From Loktanella gaetbuli (GTDB lineage: Bacteria > Pseudomonadota > Alphaproteobacteria > Rhodobacterales > Rhodobacteraceae): a stretch of 64,000 bases of DNA. The stretch lies in the NCBI RefSeq assembly GCF_020531945.1, contig NZ_JAJATZ010000001.1, positions 434,001 to 498,000 on the forward strand, read 5' to 3'. The notes under the pieces are model-generated. The model made no database searches and was not told the DNA's origin. It was given only the letters and a program-made list of their open reading frames with translations. Position 1 is the first letter of the stretch. Every line of letters begins with the position of its first letter. This document shows, in pieces, positions 1-8,047 of this stretch. Both the position numbers and the translations under genes were made by a program.

Positions 1-241
1 GATCGCCGGCGGGCACCATCAGAATGATCGTGCGCGGTGTTGCGATGGCAGCAACAAAATCCTTCAGATTTTCCGTCGGGGTGATCCGCTGTGCCAGATC
101 ACCGGCATCCTTGGCGAAATCTCGCGTGACCTGCGTCGTGCGATTGAACACCGCGATATCGAAACCCTTGTCAGCGATGTTCAACGCAAGGGCAGCACCC
201 ATGGTACCCAGACCCAACAGGCCGATTTCTGACTTGCTCAT
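1..241 (-). CDS. gnd: 6-phosphogluconate dehydrogenase, N-terminal part
   Basis: The first 80 codons of a gene that runs off the left edge. The product starts MSKSEIGLLGLGTMG, a Rossmann dinucleotide-binding loop with glycines at residues 10, 12 and 15, followed by ALNIADKGFDIAVFNRT and PRTIILMVPAG. These segments are typical of the decarboxylating 6-phosphogluconate dehydrogenases, which oxidise 6-phosphogluconate to ribulose 5-phosphate in the pentose phosphate pathway. The ATG is at 241-239. The gene is divergent from ktrA across a gap of about 220 bp that must hold both promoters. The related 3-hydroxyisobutyrate dehydrogenases share the fold, but the NADP-loop and MVPAG context favours Gnd. 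Confidence 0.85.
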   Translation of the reverse strand, partial: MSKSEIGLLGLGTMGAALALNIADKGFDIAVFNRTTQVTRDFAKDAGDLAQRITPTENLKDFVAAIATPRTIILMVPAGD

Positions 242-460
242 GCCAGCCTCCATTTTTCAATTGAGGTCTGTATAGTCACGGACACGGCAAAGGCCAGTCG
301 GCTGCAAGCACATGATCGTTTGCTTGTAATTGGTATTATGTAATTAAAGGAGTGGATCAAATCCCGGCCCGTCGCTTTATTCCAGCAGCCAATGCACCGT
401 CACCGCTTCTCATCCGTGCAAAGCGCACTAATGTCATTCTGGTAGTTGCAGGAAATGGTT

Positions 461-1123
461 ATGGCACGCGGACGTCGTACATTCGGAATCGTTGGACTTG
501 GTATCTTTGGACGGGCTGTCGCGAACGAGCTGACACGCTTTGGCAACCACGTCATCGGAATTGACACCAACCCGCAAGCCGTGAGCGACATGGTCGACAC
601 CTTGACGCAAACCATGATCGTCGATGCCCGCGACGAAGCGGCATTGCGCGAGGCTGGCATGGGAGATTGTGATTTCGTTCTGGTCGCGATGGGCAGCGAT
701 CTGGAAGCGTCGATCCTCGCCGTGATGAATCTCAAGCTCATTGGTGTGCGGACCGTCTGGGCCAAGGCCCGTACCAAAACCCATCACCGCATCCTGTCAA
801 AGCTTGGTGTGGACCGGGTCATCCATCCTGAACACGAAGTCGGACAGCACATCGCACAGGTCATGCACAACCCGTTGGTGCGCGACTACGTCAGCCTCGG
901 CAACGGTTATCACGTGGTGAATTTCCGCATCCCAAAGAGCCTCGAGGATCGCAAGCTCGAAGACCTGAGCCACGCCAAGGAACACAATCTGCGATGTATC
1001 GGTGTCATGCGTGGCACCGAATATCTGGGCCATGACGGCAGCAGCTTTACCTTGCAACCCGATGATTTACTGTTGCTTTTGGGCACCAGGAACGATTTGC
1101 GCGAGTTCGCCGAGGATCTGTAA
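461..1123 (+). CDS. ktrA: KtrA/TrkA-family potassium uptake regulatory subunit
   Basis: A 220-residue cytoplasmic RCK protein that gates a K+ channel-like transporter. An N-terminal RCK_N domain carries the GIVGLGIFG nucleotide loop (Gly12, Gly14, Gly17), and a C-terminal RCK_C domain ends near DDLLLLLG. One RCK unit of about 220 residues is the KtrA size; TrkA has two units and about 450 residues. ATG 461 is chosen because GGAA at 451-454 sits 6 nt upstream; TTG 446 and ATG 455 are in frame but poorly spaced. The stop overlaps the ktrB ATG by one base (TAATG), so the two are probably translationally coupled. Confidence 0.9.
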   Translation: MARGRRTFGIVGLGIFGRAVANELTRFGNHVIGIDTNPQAVSDMVDTLTQTMIVDARDEAALREAGMGDCDFVLVAMGSDLEASILAVMNLKLIGVRTVWAKARTKTHHRILSKLGVDRVIHPEHEVGQHIAQVMHNPLVRDYVSLGNGYHVVNFRIPKSLEDRKLEDLSHAKEHNLRCIGVMRGTEYLGHDGSSFTLQPDDLLLLLGTRNDLREFAEDL

Positions 1124-2484
1124 TGCCATCATCGCCACTTCAGCGCCGTGGACGGTTCGGCATGCGCAGTTTCCGTATGCCGCCACCGGCGACCCTGTGC
1201 CTGATCTATCTGTCGTCAATCATCGTTGGTGCGGGTCTGCTGTCCCTGCCCTTTGCCACCGCGCCAGACGTGGACATCGGCCTGATGACGGCGGTGTTCA
1301 TTTCGACCTCGGCAGTCACGGTGACAGGCCTTTCGACAGTCGACGTCGGCGCAACCTTCAGCTTGTTCGGCGAAGTCGTGATTGCCGCCCTGATCCAGCT
1401 TGGCGGTCTTGGGCTGATGACCTTTGCCGTTATGGTCCTGTCCGCGCTTGGCATCCCGGTCGGTATGCCGCAACGCCTGATCCTGCGCGAGGATCTGGGC
1501 CAGACCACGTTGAACAATCTGACGGTGTTGGTGCGGATCATTCTGGTTGTCGCACTGACCTGCGAACTGGTGGCGACATGTATCCTCAGCTTTGTCTTCA
1601 TACCGGAATTCGGCGTGGCCCACGGAATGTGGCTGGCGCTGTTCCATGCCATTTCAGCATTCAACAATGCAGGTTTTTCACTCCTGCCGACCGGGCTTGT
1701 TCCTTATGTCGCCGATCCGATCGTGAATATCGTCATTCCGGTGCTGTTCATTCTGGGTGGTCTGGGATTCGTCGTGGTGGGCGACATTTATCAAAAACGG
1801 TCGTGGCAACGCCTGACACTGCACTCGAAATTGATGCTGTCAGGATCGGCCTGCCTGATCGTGTTCGGTTTTGTCACCTTTGCGCTGCTGGAATGGACCA
1901 ATCCGGGGACATTGGGCGCCCTGCCCTCGTCCGGTCAGCGGCTGTGGGCATCATGGTTCCAGGCCGTCACGCCACGCACGGCTGGTTTCAACACGCTGGA
2001 CACGGGTGCCATGCATGACAGCACCACGATGTTGACCATGCTGCTGATGTTCGTCGGCGGTGGCAGCACTTCGACCGCGGGCGGGATCAAGGTCACGACG
2101 CTGATCGTGCTGATCGTTGCGACAATTGCCTTTTTCCGCAGAACCTCCGGGCTGAACATCTTTGGACGATCGCTGAAGATGGAAGAGGTGATGAAGGTCC
2201 TTGCCCTGACCACGGTCAGCATCATCCTTGTGTTTGTCGGTCTGTTTTTCGTGTCGATTTCGCATGACGGTGAATTTCTGGACCTCGCCTTCGAGGTCGT
2301 TTCGGCCTTTGGCACGGTCGGCTTGTCGCGCGGTGCGACGGCTGAATTGGACGGCATCGGCCTATCGTTCATCATGCTGATGATGTTTGCAGGCCGGGTC
2401 GGACCGCTGGCGCTTGGGTTTTTCCTCGCGACCCGCAGCGCACCACGGGTCAAATTCGCACCGGGCCAGATCTATCTGGGCTAA
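1123..2484 (+). CDS. ktrB: KtrB/TrkH-family potassium transporter membrane subunit
   Basis: A 453-residue inner-membrane protein, the size of KtrB, with repeated membrane/pore-loop units. Selectivity-filter-like segments are visible: SAVTVTGLSTVD, SAFNNAGFSLLP, TPRTAGFNTLD and SAFGTVGLSRG, four P-loops each with the conserved glycine. It also has GGGSTSTAGGIKVTT, the loop typical of this superfamily. With KtrA it should form a K+ (often Na+-coupled) uptake system for osmotic adjustment. The start codon overlaps the ktrA stop. The gene ends 72 bp before the convergent repeat-protein gene, with a hairpin between them. Confidence 0.92.
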   Translation: MPSSPLQRRGRFGMRSFRMPPPATLCLIYLSSIIVGAGLLSLPFATAPDVDIGLMTAVFISTSAVTVTGLSTVDVGATFSLFGEVVIAALIQLGGLGLMTFAVMVLSALGIPVGMPQRLILREDLGQTTLNNLTVLVRIILVVALTCELVATCILSFVFIPEFGVAHGMWLALFHAISAFNNAGFSLLPTGLVPYVADPIVNIVIPVLFILGGLGFVVVGDIYQKRSWQRLTLHSKLMLSGSACLIVFGFVTFALLEWTNPGTLGALPSSGQRLWASWFQAVTPRTAGFNTLDTGAMHDSTTMLTMLLMFVGGGSTSTAGGIKVTTLIVLIVATIAFFRRTSGLNIFGRSLKMEEVMKVLALTTVSIILVFVGLFFVSISHDGEFLDLAFEVVSAFGTVGLSRGATAELDGIGLSFIMLMMFAGRVGPLALGFFLATRSAPRVKFAPGQIYLG

Positions 2485-2502
2485 CCCCCTGCCCCGACAA
2501 CG

Positions 2503-2536
2503 AAAATGGCCCCGCACGTGTGTGCGAGGCCAATTT
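2503..2536. terminator. Bidirectional terminator-like hairpin between ktrB and the repeat-protein gene
   Basis: An imperfect inverted repeat, AAATGGCC/CGCAC pairing with GTGCG/GGCCAATTT, lies in the 72-bp gap between two convergent genes. A-rich and T-rich flanks on both sides would give short U tracts in both directions. The call rests on sequence inspection only. Confidence 0.6.
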
Positions 2537-2556
2537 CTTCGGTTGAGGATCGCCGA

Positions 2557-4551
2557 TCAAACAACGATCGGTGCGAGGTCGAAGAAATCGCGATATGCGT
2601 TGTCCAGATCCGCTGCTGTGGCATAGGACGTGGTGCCGTTGCCCTCTGCGTCGTATTCGGTCACCCGGAACTGCCAGCTGTTGCTTTCGTTGCCGTCGAA
2701 CTGAACCCGCGCGGTCTTGGCGTTTGCATCGTCGAACAGGACCAGGATTTCATCGCCTGTATCGTATGTCGTCAGCTTGGAATCGACCCGACCTGCGTCG
2801 TCATGCTGAATCTCGATCATGTCCCATTTGAACCCGGTGCCGTCGGCGCTGATGTCGGTGGTGACACGGCTCGCGATGTCACCGTCCTCGGCATAGGTCT
2901 GGACGACCTGCTTGTCGTTGCTCAGCGTTTTCGACACCTCGGACAGATACAGCTCACCACCCGAATCTTCGGCATATGTCTTGGACAGTTCAGCCACAAA
3001 GATACCCGTACCGCTGGCCGGGCCGTCCTGCGTTGTCGAAACCGCAGTCAGCTCTCCGTCGGTATAGGTGTAGCTGGTCGATTTGACGTTGCCGTTGTCG
3101 TAGGTGGTCTGGTGCTGCGTCAGGTTACCCGCCGCGTCATAGGTTTTCGCCACTTCGGACCAGGACTGTGTGCTGTCCGTGCCGCTGGCATCCGTCACGA
3201 CCGAAGACGTGCGCAGGCCGGTGGTGGTGTCAAAGCTGTTGACCGAAGTCACGCCGTCGTCCTTGACCAATGTGGTCGCGGACAGGTCGCCGTCCGCATC
3301 ATAATCTCGGGTGATCGTGGCAAAGGATTTGCTGTCGGACACATCGGCACGGACGTATTGCGCGATGGAACCGTCCTCGTTGTAGGTCCGGCTGATCGTG
3401 TCGCTGTTGTCCATCGTCGTGACCGACGAAATGCGGTCGCCATCGGCGGCATAGGTGGTCACGATGCTGTCGTAGGACCGTGTATCCGCTGCCGTGCCGT
3501 CTGCACCATCGGTGAATTCATGACGGCTCAGGACACCCTCGGTATAGGTCTTGGTCACGCTGGTGCCGTTGTCATAGACGATCGCATCGCCTGTCTTTTC
3601 GCCGCCCGCAAAGGTCACGGTCTTGCTGGCCCATGCTTCGGCTGCGCCATCCGTCGAACTGTCGGTCAGCGTGGTCGAGGTCAGCACACCCGCGACATAG
3701 GTATCCAGCTGAACCACGCCATCCGCATCGGTCTTTTCGTCAGACAACATGACGCCTGTCGCGTCGAAAGTCTGGGTCCGACTGCTGCCGTCGTCATTGA
3801 CCTGCGCGCGCGAGGTGACGTTGCCGTCCGCATTCATCGTCTCGGTGATCGAGAGCCAGGAATAGGCATCACCCAGATCGCTCTGAACTGCGCCCGTCAT
3901 GTAGGTGGTGCCGTCCGTGGTGGCATAGGTTTCGACGCGTTCCAGCCCGTTGTCATAGTCATAGGTGATCTGCTGGACGTTCCCGTCGCTATCGTAATCG
4001 GTTGTGATCGTGCTGTAGCTGGACGTGTTGTCGTCGCCAGTACCATCGGTCCGAACGCGCTGGATCAGCGTGCCGTCTGCCGCCGTCGTTTCCTGCACGG
4101 ACGATCCGTCGTCCAGTTGCGTCAGAACCGTCGTGCGACCGGTTTCCGTGTCCAGTGTCGTGGAGATGGTGGACCAGTCATCCTGGCTGGGGTCAGCGTC
4201 GGTGCGCAGCGTCGACACCACGGTGCCTGACGCGTCATAGGTATCGACGACCGACTGACCGTTATCGAAATTCGTCGTCTTGGTTACGGGCAGCGATGCG
4301 CCTGACGAGGTATCGTAGATCACCTCGATGCTGGACCAACTGTTGACGTTCTGCGCATCGACAGACAGCCTGCGTGTCAGACCGATGTCGTCACGGTCAT
4401 CGGTGATGACCAGACCGGACGTCGGTTTCGACGACACGTCATAGGTCGTCGTGCGGCTGGTTTCGACCCCGTCGGTCCGTGTGATGACGATAGTGTTCCA
4501 GTTGGACAGGTTGTCCGGGTCGGTGCGGGTTTCAGTGGTAATGGTTGGCAT
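2557..4551 (-). CDS. Cysteine-free tandem YD-like repeat protein of unknown function
   Basis: I do not recognise this 664-residue protein as a named family. From residue about 15 to the end it consists of about 11-12 degenerate units of roughly 50 residues. The pattern is W-x-S-I, then TYDADG, about 8 residues, TTYDNG, then TYxxxGxL and TDxxG; examples are TYDAAGNLTQHQTTYDNG and DYDADGDLSATTLVKDDG. This resembles RHS/YD repeats, but there is no RHS core, toxin tip, signal peptide or membrane segment. Composition is very rich in Asp, Thr and Ser, and I see no cysteine. The C-terminus is a short hydrophobic tail (FFDLAPIVV) after an acidic stretch, as in type I secretion substrates; that route is inference. 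ATG 4551 is chosen over an upstream ATG because GAGGAG lies just before it. No transporter or toxin gene is adjacent. Confidence 0.8.
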   Translation of the reverse strand: MPTITTETRTDPDNLSNWNTIVITRTDGVETSRTTTYDVSSKPTSGLVITDDRDDIGLTRRLSVDAQNVNSWSSIEVIYDTSSGASLPVTKTTNFDNGQSVVDTYDASGTVVSTLRTDADPSQDDWSTISTTLDTETGRTTVLTQLDDGSSVQETTAADGTLIQRVRTDGTGDDNTSSYSTITTDYDSDGNVQQITYDYDNGLERVETYATTDGTTYMTGAVQSDLGDAYSWLSITETMNADGNVTSRAQVNDDGSSRTQTFDATGVMLSDEKTDADGVVQLDTYVAGVLTSTTLTDSSTDGAAEAWASKTVTFAGGEKTGDAIVYDNGTSVTKTYTEGVLSRHEFTDGADGTAADTRSYDSIVTTYAADGDRISSVTTMDNSDTISRTYNEDGSIAQYVRADVSDSKSFATITRDYDADGDLSATTLVKDDGVTSVNSFDTTTGLRTSSVVTDASGTDSTQSWSEVAKTYDAAGNLTQHQTTYDNGNVKSTSYTYTDGELTAVSTTQDGPASGTGIFVAELSKTYAEDSGGELYLSEVSKTLSNDKQVVQTYAEDGDIASRVTTDISADGTGFKWDMIEIQHDDAGRVDSKLTTYDTGDEILVLFDDANAKTARVQFDGNESNSWQFRVTEYDAEGNGTTSYATAADLDNAYRDFFDLAPIVV

Positions 4552-4713
4552 TTTCAGCTCCTCGATCAAATCCTCGAGAGCCCGGATAGGTGTCAAATGT
4601 GTTCTGATTTGGAAAACATTAATGATTAATTTCGTTCATTGGTCACGGCACGCCGGGTGATCTGCCACAATCCGTGGCATTGCAGTGGCAACGTCCCCTG
4701 CCCCCGAAACGCA

Positions 4714-4740
4714 AAAGGCCCCGCAAATTGCGGGGCCTTT
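4714..4740 (-). terminator. Rho-independent terminator downstream of tsf
   Basis: A perfect 13-bp stem, AAAGGCCCCGCAA paired with TTGCGGGGCCTTT, lies 20 bp past the tsf stop. Read on the minus strand it is followed by TTTTGC, so it should end the rpsB-tsf transcript. Confidence 0.85.
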
Positions 4741-4759
4741 CGTCAGATCCCGAACGGGA

Positions 4760-5632
4760 TCACTTGTTCATCTTGGCCACTTCTGCGGCAAAGTCTTCTT
4801 TTTCGACTTCGATGCCTTCGCCGACTTCCAGGCGTTGGAAACCGGTGATGGTCACGCCGGCCTCTTCGGCGGCCTTGGCCACTGTCAGGTCGGGGTTCAC
4901 AACGAATGCCTGACCCAGCAGCGTGGATTCAGCCAGGAATTTCGCCATGCGGCCGACGATCATCTTTTCGATGACGGCCTCGGGCTTGCCGGATTCGCGC
5001 GCGATGTCCATCTGGACCTGCTTTTCCTTTTCGACGATCGCCGGGTCCAGATCAGCCTCGCTCAGAGCGGCAGGGTTCGCAGCGGCAATGTGCATCGCGA
5101 CCTGACGGCCGAACGCCTCGTTGTCGCCGTCCATGGCCACCAGAACGCCGATGCTGCCCATGCCGGGTGCGACCGAGTTGTGGACATAGGACACGACGGT
5201 GCTGCCGTTGACGGTCGCCATGCGACGCACGGACATGTTTTCACCGATCACGGCGACGGCGTCGGTCACTGTCTGCTCGACGGTCTTGCCATCGACTACG
5301 GTTGCCTTCAGCGCGTCGACATCATCGACGGTCACGGCTGCCGTTGCGATCTTGCCGACCATTTTCTGGAAATCAGCGTTCTTTGCGACAAAGTCGGTTT
5401 CCGAGTTCACTTCGACGGCGACGCCCTTGCCACCTTCGGTTGCCACGGCGACCAGACCTTCGGCGGCGGTACGGCCGGATTTCTTGGCGGCCTTGGCCAG
5501 ACCCTTGGTGCGCAGCCAGTCAACCGCGGCTTCCATGTCGCCGTTGGTTTCGGTCAGCGCCTTCTTGGCGTCCATCATGCCCGCGCCAGTCGTGTCGCGA
5601 AGCTCTTTTACCTGTGCTGCAGTAACAGCCAT
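4760..5632 (-). CDS. tsf: Elongation factor Ts
   Basis: A 290-residue cytoplasmic guanine-nucleotide exchange factor that recycles EF-Tu-GDP. The N-terminal UBA-like region has the family signature LRDTTGAGMMDAKKAL (about residues 11-26). The core contains ETDFVAKN, the second family signature (EF-Tu contact). The start at 5632 is set by AGGAGA six bases upstream; an in-frame ATG at 5638 touches that Shine-Dalgarno sequence and is unlikely. The gene lies directly downstream of rpsB in the same direction, the arrangement found in most bacteria. The intergenic region carries a strong hairpin, and a terminator follows the stop. Confidence 0.97.
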   Translation of the reverse strand: MAVTAAQVKELRDTTGAGMMDAKKALTETNGDMEAAVDWLRTKGLAKAAKKSGRTAAEGLVAVATEGGKGVAVEVNSETDFVAKNADFQKMVGKIATAAVTVDDVDALKATVVDGKTVEQTVTDAVAVIGENMSVRRMATVNGSTVVSYVHNSVAPGMGSIGVLVAMDGDNEAFGRQVAMHIAAANPAALSEADLDPAIVEKEKQVQMDIARESGKPEAVIEKMIVGRMAKFLAESTLLGQAFVVNPDLTVAKAAEEAGVTITGFQRLEVGEGIEVEKEDFAAEVAKMNK

Positions 5633-5713
5633 GATCATTCTCCTGATATATTCGGGACCGGGCCAGGGCGTGCGCACAGCACGGCCCGGGCCCTGGTTCT
5701 GGTGCAGGTTGTC

Positions 5714-5738
5714 TCACCCGGGCATGACGCCCGGGTGA
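5714..5738 (-). promoter_or_regulatory. Hairpin in the rpsB-tsf intergenic region
   Basis: TCACCCGGGC and GCCCGGGTGA form a perfect 10-bp stem with a 5-nt loop, 9 bp past the rpsB stop. No T run follows on the minus strand, so it may be an mRNA-stability or partial attenuation element that sets the rpsB to tsf ratio. A second GC-rich inverted repeat (GGCCCGGGCC region near 5685) lies between it and the tsf start. Confidence 0.5.
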
Positions 5739-5746
5739 CGCAAGGC

Positions 5747-6538
5747 TCAGGCCTCTGCGGCAGCTTCTTCGCTGGCGGCGGCAGCTGCGGCAGCATCTTC
5801 TTCTGCCATCAGCTCTTCCATGGCACCCATGTCGACGCCTGCTGCACCTAACTGCGCCTGCATGCCGTCAAGGGCGGCACGGGCTGCCAGATCACAGTAC
5901 AGCTGGATCGCGCGGGCTGCGTCGTCGTTGCCGGGGATGACATAGTCAACACCCTTGGGCGAGCAGTTGGTGTCAACGACAGCAACCACGGGGATACCCA
6001 GTTTCTGTGCTTCGAGGATGGCGAGGTCTTCCTTGTTGACGTCAATGACGAACAACAGGTCGGGCACGCCGCCCATTTCGCGGATACCGCCCAGCGAGGC
6101 TTGCAGTTTGCCCTGCTCACGCTCCATTCCCAGACGCTCTTTCTTGGTCAGACCGGCAAAGCCGTTCTCGGAGGCTTCGTCGATCTGCTTCAGACGGTTG
6201 ATCGACTGGGACACGGTCTGCCAGTTGGTCAGCGTGCCGCCCAGCCAGCGGTGGTTCATGTAGAACTGCGCGGATTTCTCTGCGGCGTCCTTGATGGGGT
6301 TCTGTGCCTGACGCTTGGTGCCGACGAACAGCACGCGGCCGCCCTTGGCGACGGTGTCGCGCACGACTTGCAGCGCCTGGTCCAGCATCGGGACGGTCTG
6401 CGTCAGGTCCATGATGTGAATGCCGTTGCGCGCGCCATAAATGAAGGGCGACATGCGCGGGTTCCAGCGTGCGGTCTGGTGGCCGAAGTGAACGCCAGCT
6501 TCCAGCAGCTGACGCATGGAGAACTCGGGAAGAGCCAT
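5747..6538 (-). CDS. rpsB: 30S ribosomal protein S2
   Basis: A 263-residue small-subunit ribosomal protein. The N-terminal family signature LLEAGVHFGHQT is at about residues 10-21, and the second signature, around PVVAVVDTNCSPKGVDYVIPGNDDA, is intact. The C-terminus carries a low-complexity Ala/Glu tail (EEDAAAAAAASEEAAAEA), which is common in alphaproteobacterial S2. ATG 6538 precedes MALPEFSMRQLLE. A promoter-like pair lies about 120 bp upstream, leaving a structured leader where S2 autoregulation could act; that is inferred from other bacteria. tsf follows in the same direction. Confidence 0.97.
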   Translation of the reverse strand: MALPEFSMRQLLEAGVHFGHQTARWNPRMSPFIYGARNGIHIMDLTQTVPMLDQALQVVRDTVAKGGRVLFVGTKRQAQNPIKDAAEKSAQFYMNHRWLGGTLTNWQTVSQSINRLKQIDEASENGFAGLTKKERLGMEREQGKLQASLGGIREMGGVPDLLFVIDVNKEDLAILEAQKLGIPVVAVVDTNCSPKGVDYVIPGNDDAARAIQLYCDLAARAALDGMQAQLGAAGVDMGAMEELMAEEDAAAAAAASEEAAAEA

Positions 6539-6656
6539 GGTCTTATCCTTTTCCGGTTTAGCCTCAGCGGGGGTATCAGACCGAATGGTCCAACCGGTGG
6601 ATCGTTTGGGATTTCTCCCCAACCGACCCGCCCCCGCCTGCGGGATACGTGCGCGT

Positions 6657-6685
6657 CCCTTAGTGGGCTTTGCGACGCAATGCAA
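6657..6685 (-). promoter_or_regulatory. Candidate housekeeping promoter for rpsB-tsf
   Basis: On the minus strand, TTGCAT (6685-6680), a 17-bp spacer and TAAGGG (6662-6657) lie in the gap upstream of rpsB. The predicted leader of about 110 nt contains small inverted repeats (CCCGC/GCGGG and TTGGG/CCCAA). The -35 matches well and the -10 only partly. Confidence 0.4.
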
Positions 6686-6712
6686 GCGGGGATGGGCCGC
6701 GTGCGCCGCGGA

Positions 6713-8047
6713 TTACAGGAACACGCGCTCGATCGTCCAGTAAATCGCCACCAGCGCGATCAGAACCGACGCAGGTTGCGCCACGACATCCGAATAGCTG
6801 TCATAGCGCCCGACGTTCACGGCCACCGCACACAGGCCCAGCAGCACGGCGAATGTCGCCATCACGGGCAGCAGGTCACCGGTCCAGCCCGGCGCATAGG
6901 CCGCCAGCGGCACCAGCATGGCCAGCAGCACGACAACCGCCACCAGATAGGCCGCCGCCGCCGTGATGCTGCGCGTGCCAGCCGCACTGTAGTCCTGCGC
7001 CTTGTAGACGCAAAGAAACGCCAGCGCGATCACGGACAACTGCCCGATCTCAACCCCGATGTTGAACCCGATCAGCGCAGGTACGAACTGGCCCTCGGGC
7101 AATCCGAATTCGGCCAACACAGATGCAAAACCCAACCCATGCAGCAGACCAAAGCCGAAAATGATGACTGGCCGCCAGGGCGACAGCCCGCGCGAAAACA
7201 GGTTCTCGATCGCGACATAGGCAATGGACAGCGCGATCAGCGGTTCCACGATGCTGGCAGGCACGGTGACATAGCCCAGTGCGGCAAGCGCCAGCGTGAT
7301 CGTATGCGCCAGCGTAAAGGCCGACACCTGCCACAGCAGCGGTGCCAGCCGGGTGGACAGGAAAAACAGCCCCAACACGAACAGGATATGGTCCAGACCG
7401 AGCGGCACGATGTGATCGAACCCGGTGGGAATATAGCTGAAAAACGTGGCCATCGTCCCTTTGGCGTTACCACCGCCCAACGCGATCACATCCGACGTGG
7501 CCCCGCCCTGCAGAAACGCGTCATAGGGTTGATCCACCCCCTGCTGCCGCAGCACCAGCCCACCATAGCTACGATCCCAGCCGACGGTGACGCTGTCCGC
7601 ACCCGCAGGCAGATCGGCTGTGAACACAAAGGTCGATACGCGCGGCACCTCCGGGTCGTCCACCGGTTCCGTCGTCACCGATTCCAGCACAAGCGGCAGC
7701 GCCTGTCCGTCCGCCATCACCATGATTCCCTCGGCCATGGTGGGGAAAAACGCCGTGAATTCTGCCGCGATCTCTTGTGGTGGCAGCGCGCGCAGCGCGT
7801 CGTAACGCGCGGCCTGCGGGGCGGTGTCCGTATCCGTGACCGCGCTCTTGTCGATCCCAGCCAGAAAACCCTCGATGTTGGCATCGACCGAAAAGATCAG
7901 CCTGTCACCATCGCGCGTCATGTCCGCAATGGCAGGCAGCACCTCGTGAGCGCGCAGCGGTGACGCCAGCGTGATGAACACCAGCGCCAGACTTGACAAC
8001 AAGCCCAGAAACAACACCCTCGGGCCAGTAAATAAGGAACTCGTCAT
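6713..8047 (-). CDS. HupE/UreJ-family membrane protein with N-terminal periplasmic domain
   Basis: A 444-residue protein. Residues 1-35 look like a signal peptide ending LRAHE, followed by an extracytoplasmic region of about 180 residues. The C-terminal half is the HupE/UreJ_2 membrane domain with about six or seven hydrophobic segments and conserved elements GFDHIVPLGLDHILFVLG, FTLAHTITL, EPLIALSIAYVA and FGFGLLHGLGFA. Family members are thought to move nickel or cobalt or to process metal-related substrates; the substrate here is unknown. The ATG at 8047-8045 overlaps the ATG of the divergent DUF4198 gene, which is unusual. A clear Shine-Dalgarno is not visible for it, so a downstream GTG/TTG near codon 11 is possible. 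The shared location with a DUF4198 protein suggests a joint metal role. Confidence 0.85.
   Translation of the reverse strand: MTSSLFTGPRVLFLGLLSSLALVFITLASPLRAHEVLPAIADMTRDGDRLIFSVDANIEGFLAGIDKSAVTDTDTAPQAARYDALRALPPQEIAAEFTAFFPTMAEGIMVMADGQALPLVLESVTTEPVDDPEVPRVSTFVFTADLPAGADSVTVGWDRSYGGLVLRQQGVDQPYDAFLQGGATSDVIALGGGNAKGTMATFFSYIPTGFDHIVPLGLDHILFVLGLFFLSTRLAPLLWQVSAFTLAHTITLALAALGYVTVPASIVEPLIALSIAYVAIENLFSRGLSPWRPVIIFGFGLLHGLGFASVLAEFGLPEGQFVPALIGFNIGVEIGQLSVIALAFLCVYKAQDYSAAGTRSITAAAAYLVAVVVLLAMLVPLAAYAPGWTGDLLPVMATFAVLLGLCAVAVNVGRYDSYSDVVAQPASVLIALVAIYWTIERVFL

Noticed and set aside
2506..4230. A 574-codon plus-strand frame
   Set aside because: Antisense to the YD-like repeat gene, which has the repeats, ribosome-binding site and terminator expected of the real gene.
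6101..7963. A 620-codon plus-strand frame
   Set aside because: Antisense to rpsB and the HupE-like gene, both clearly real.
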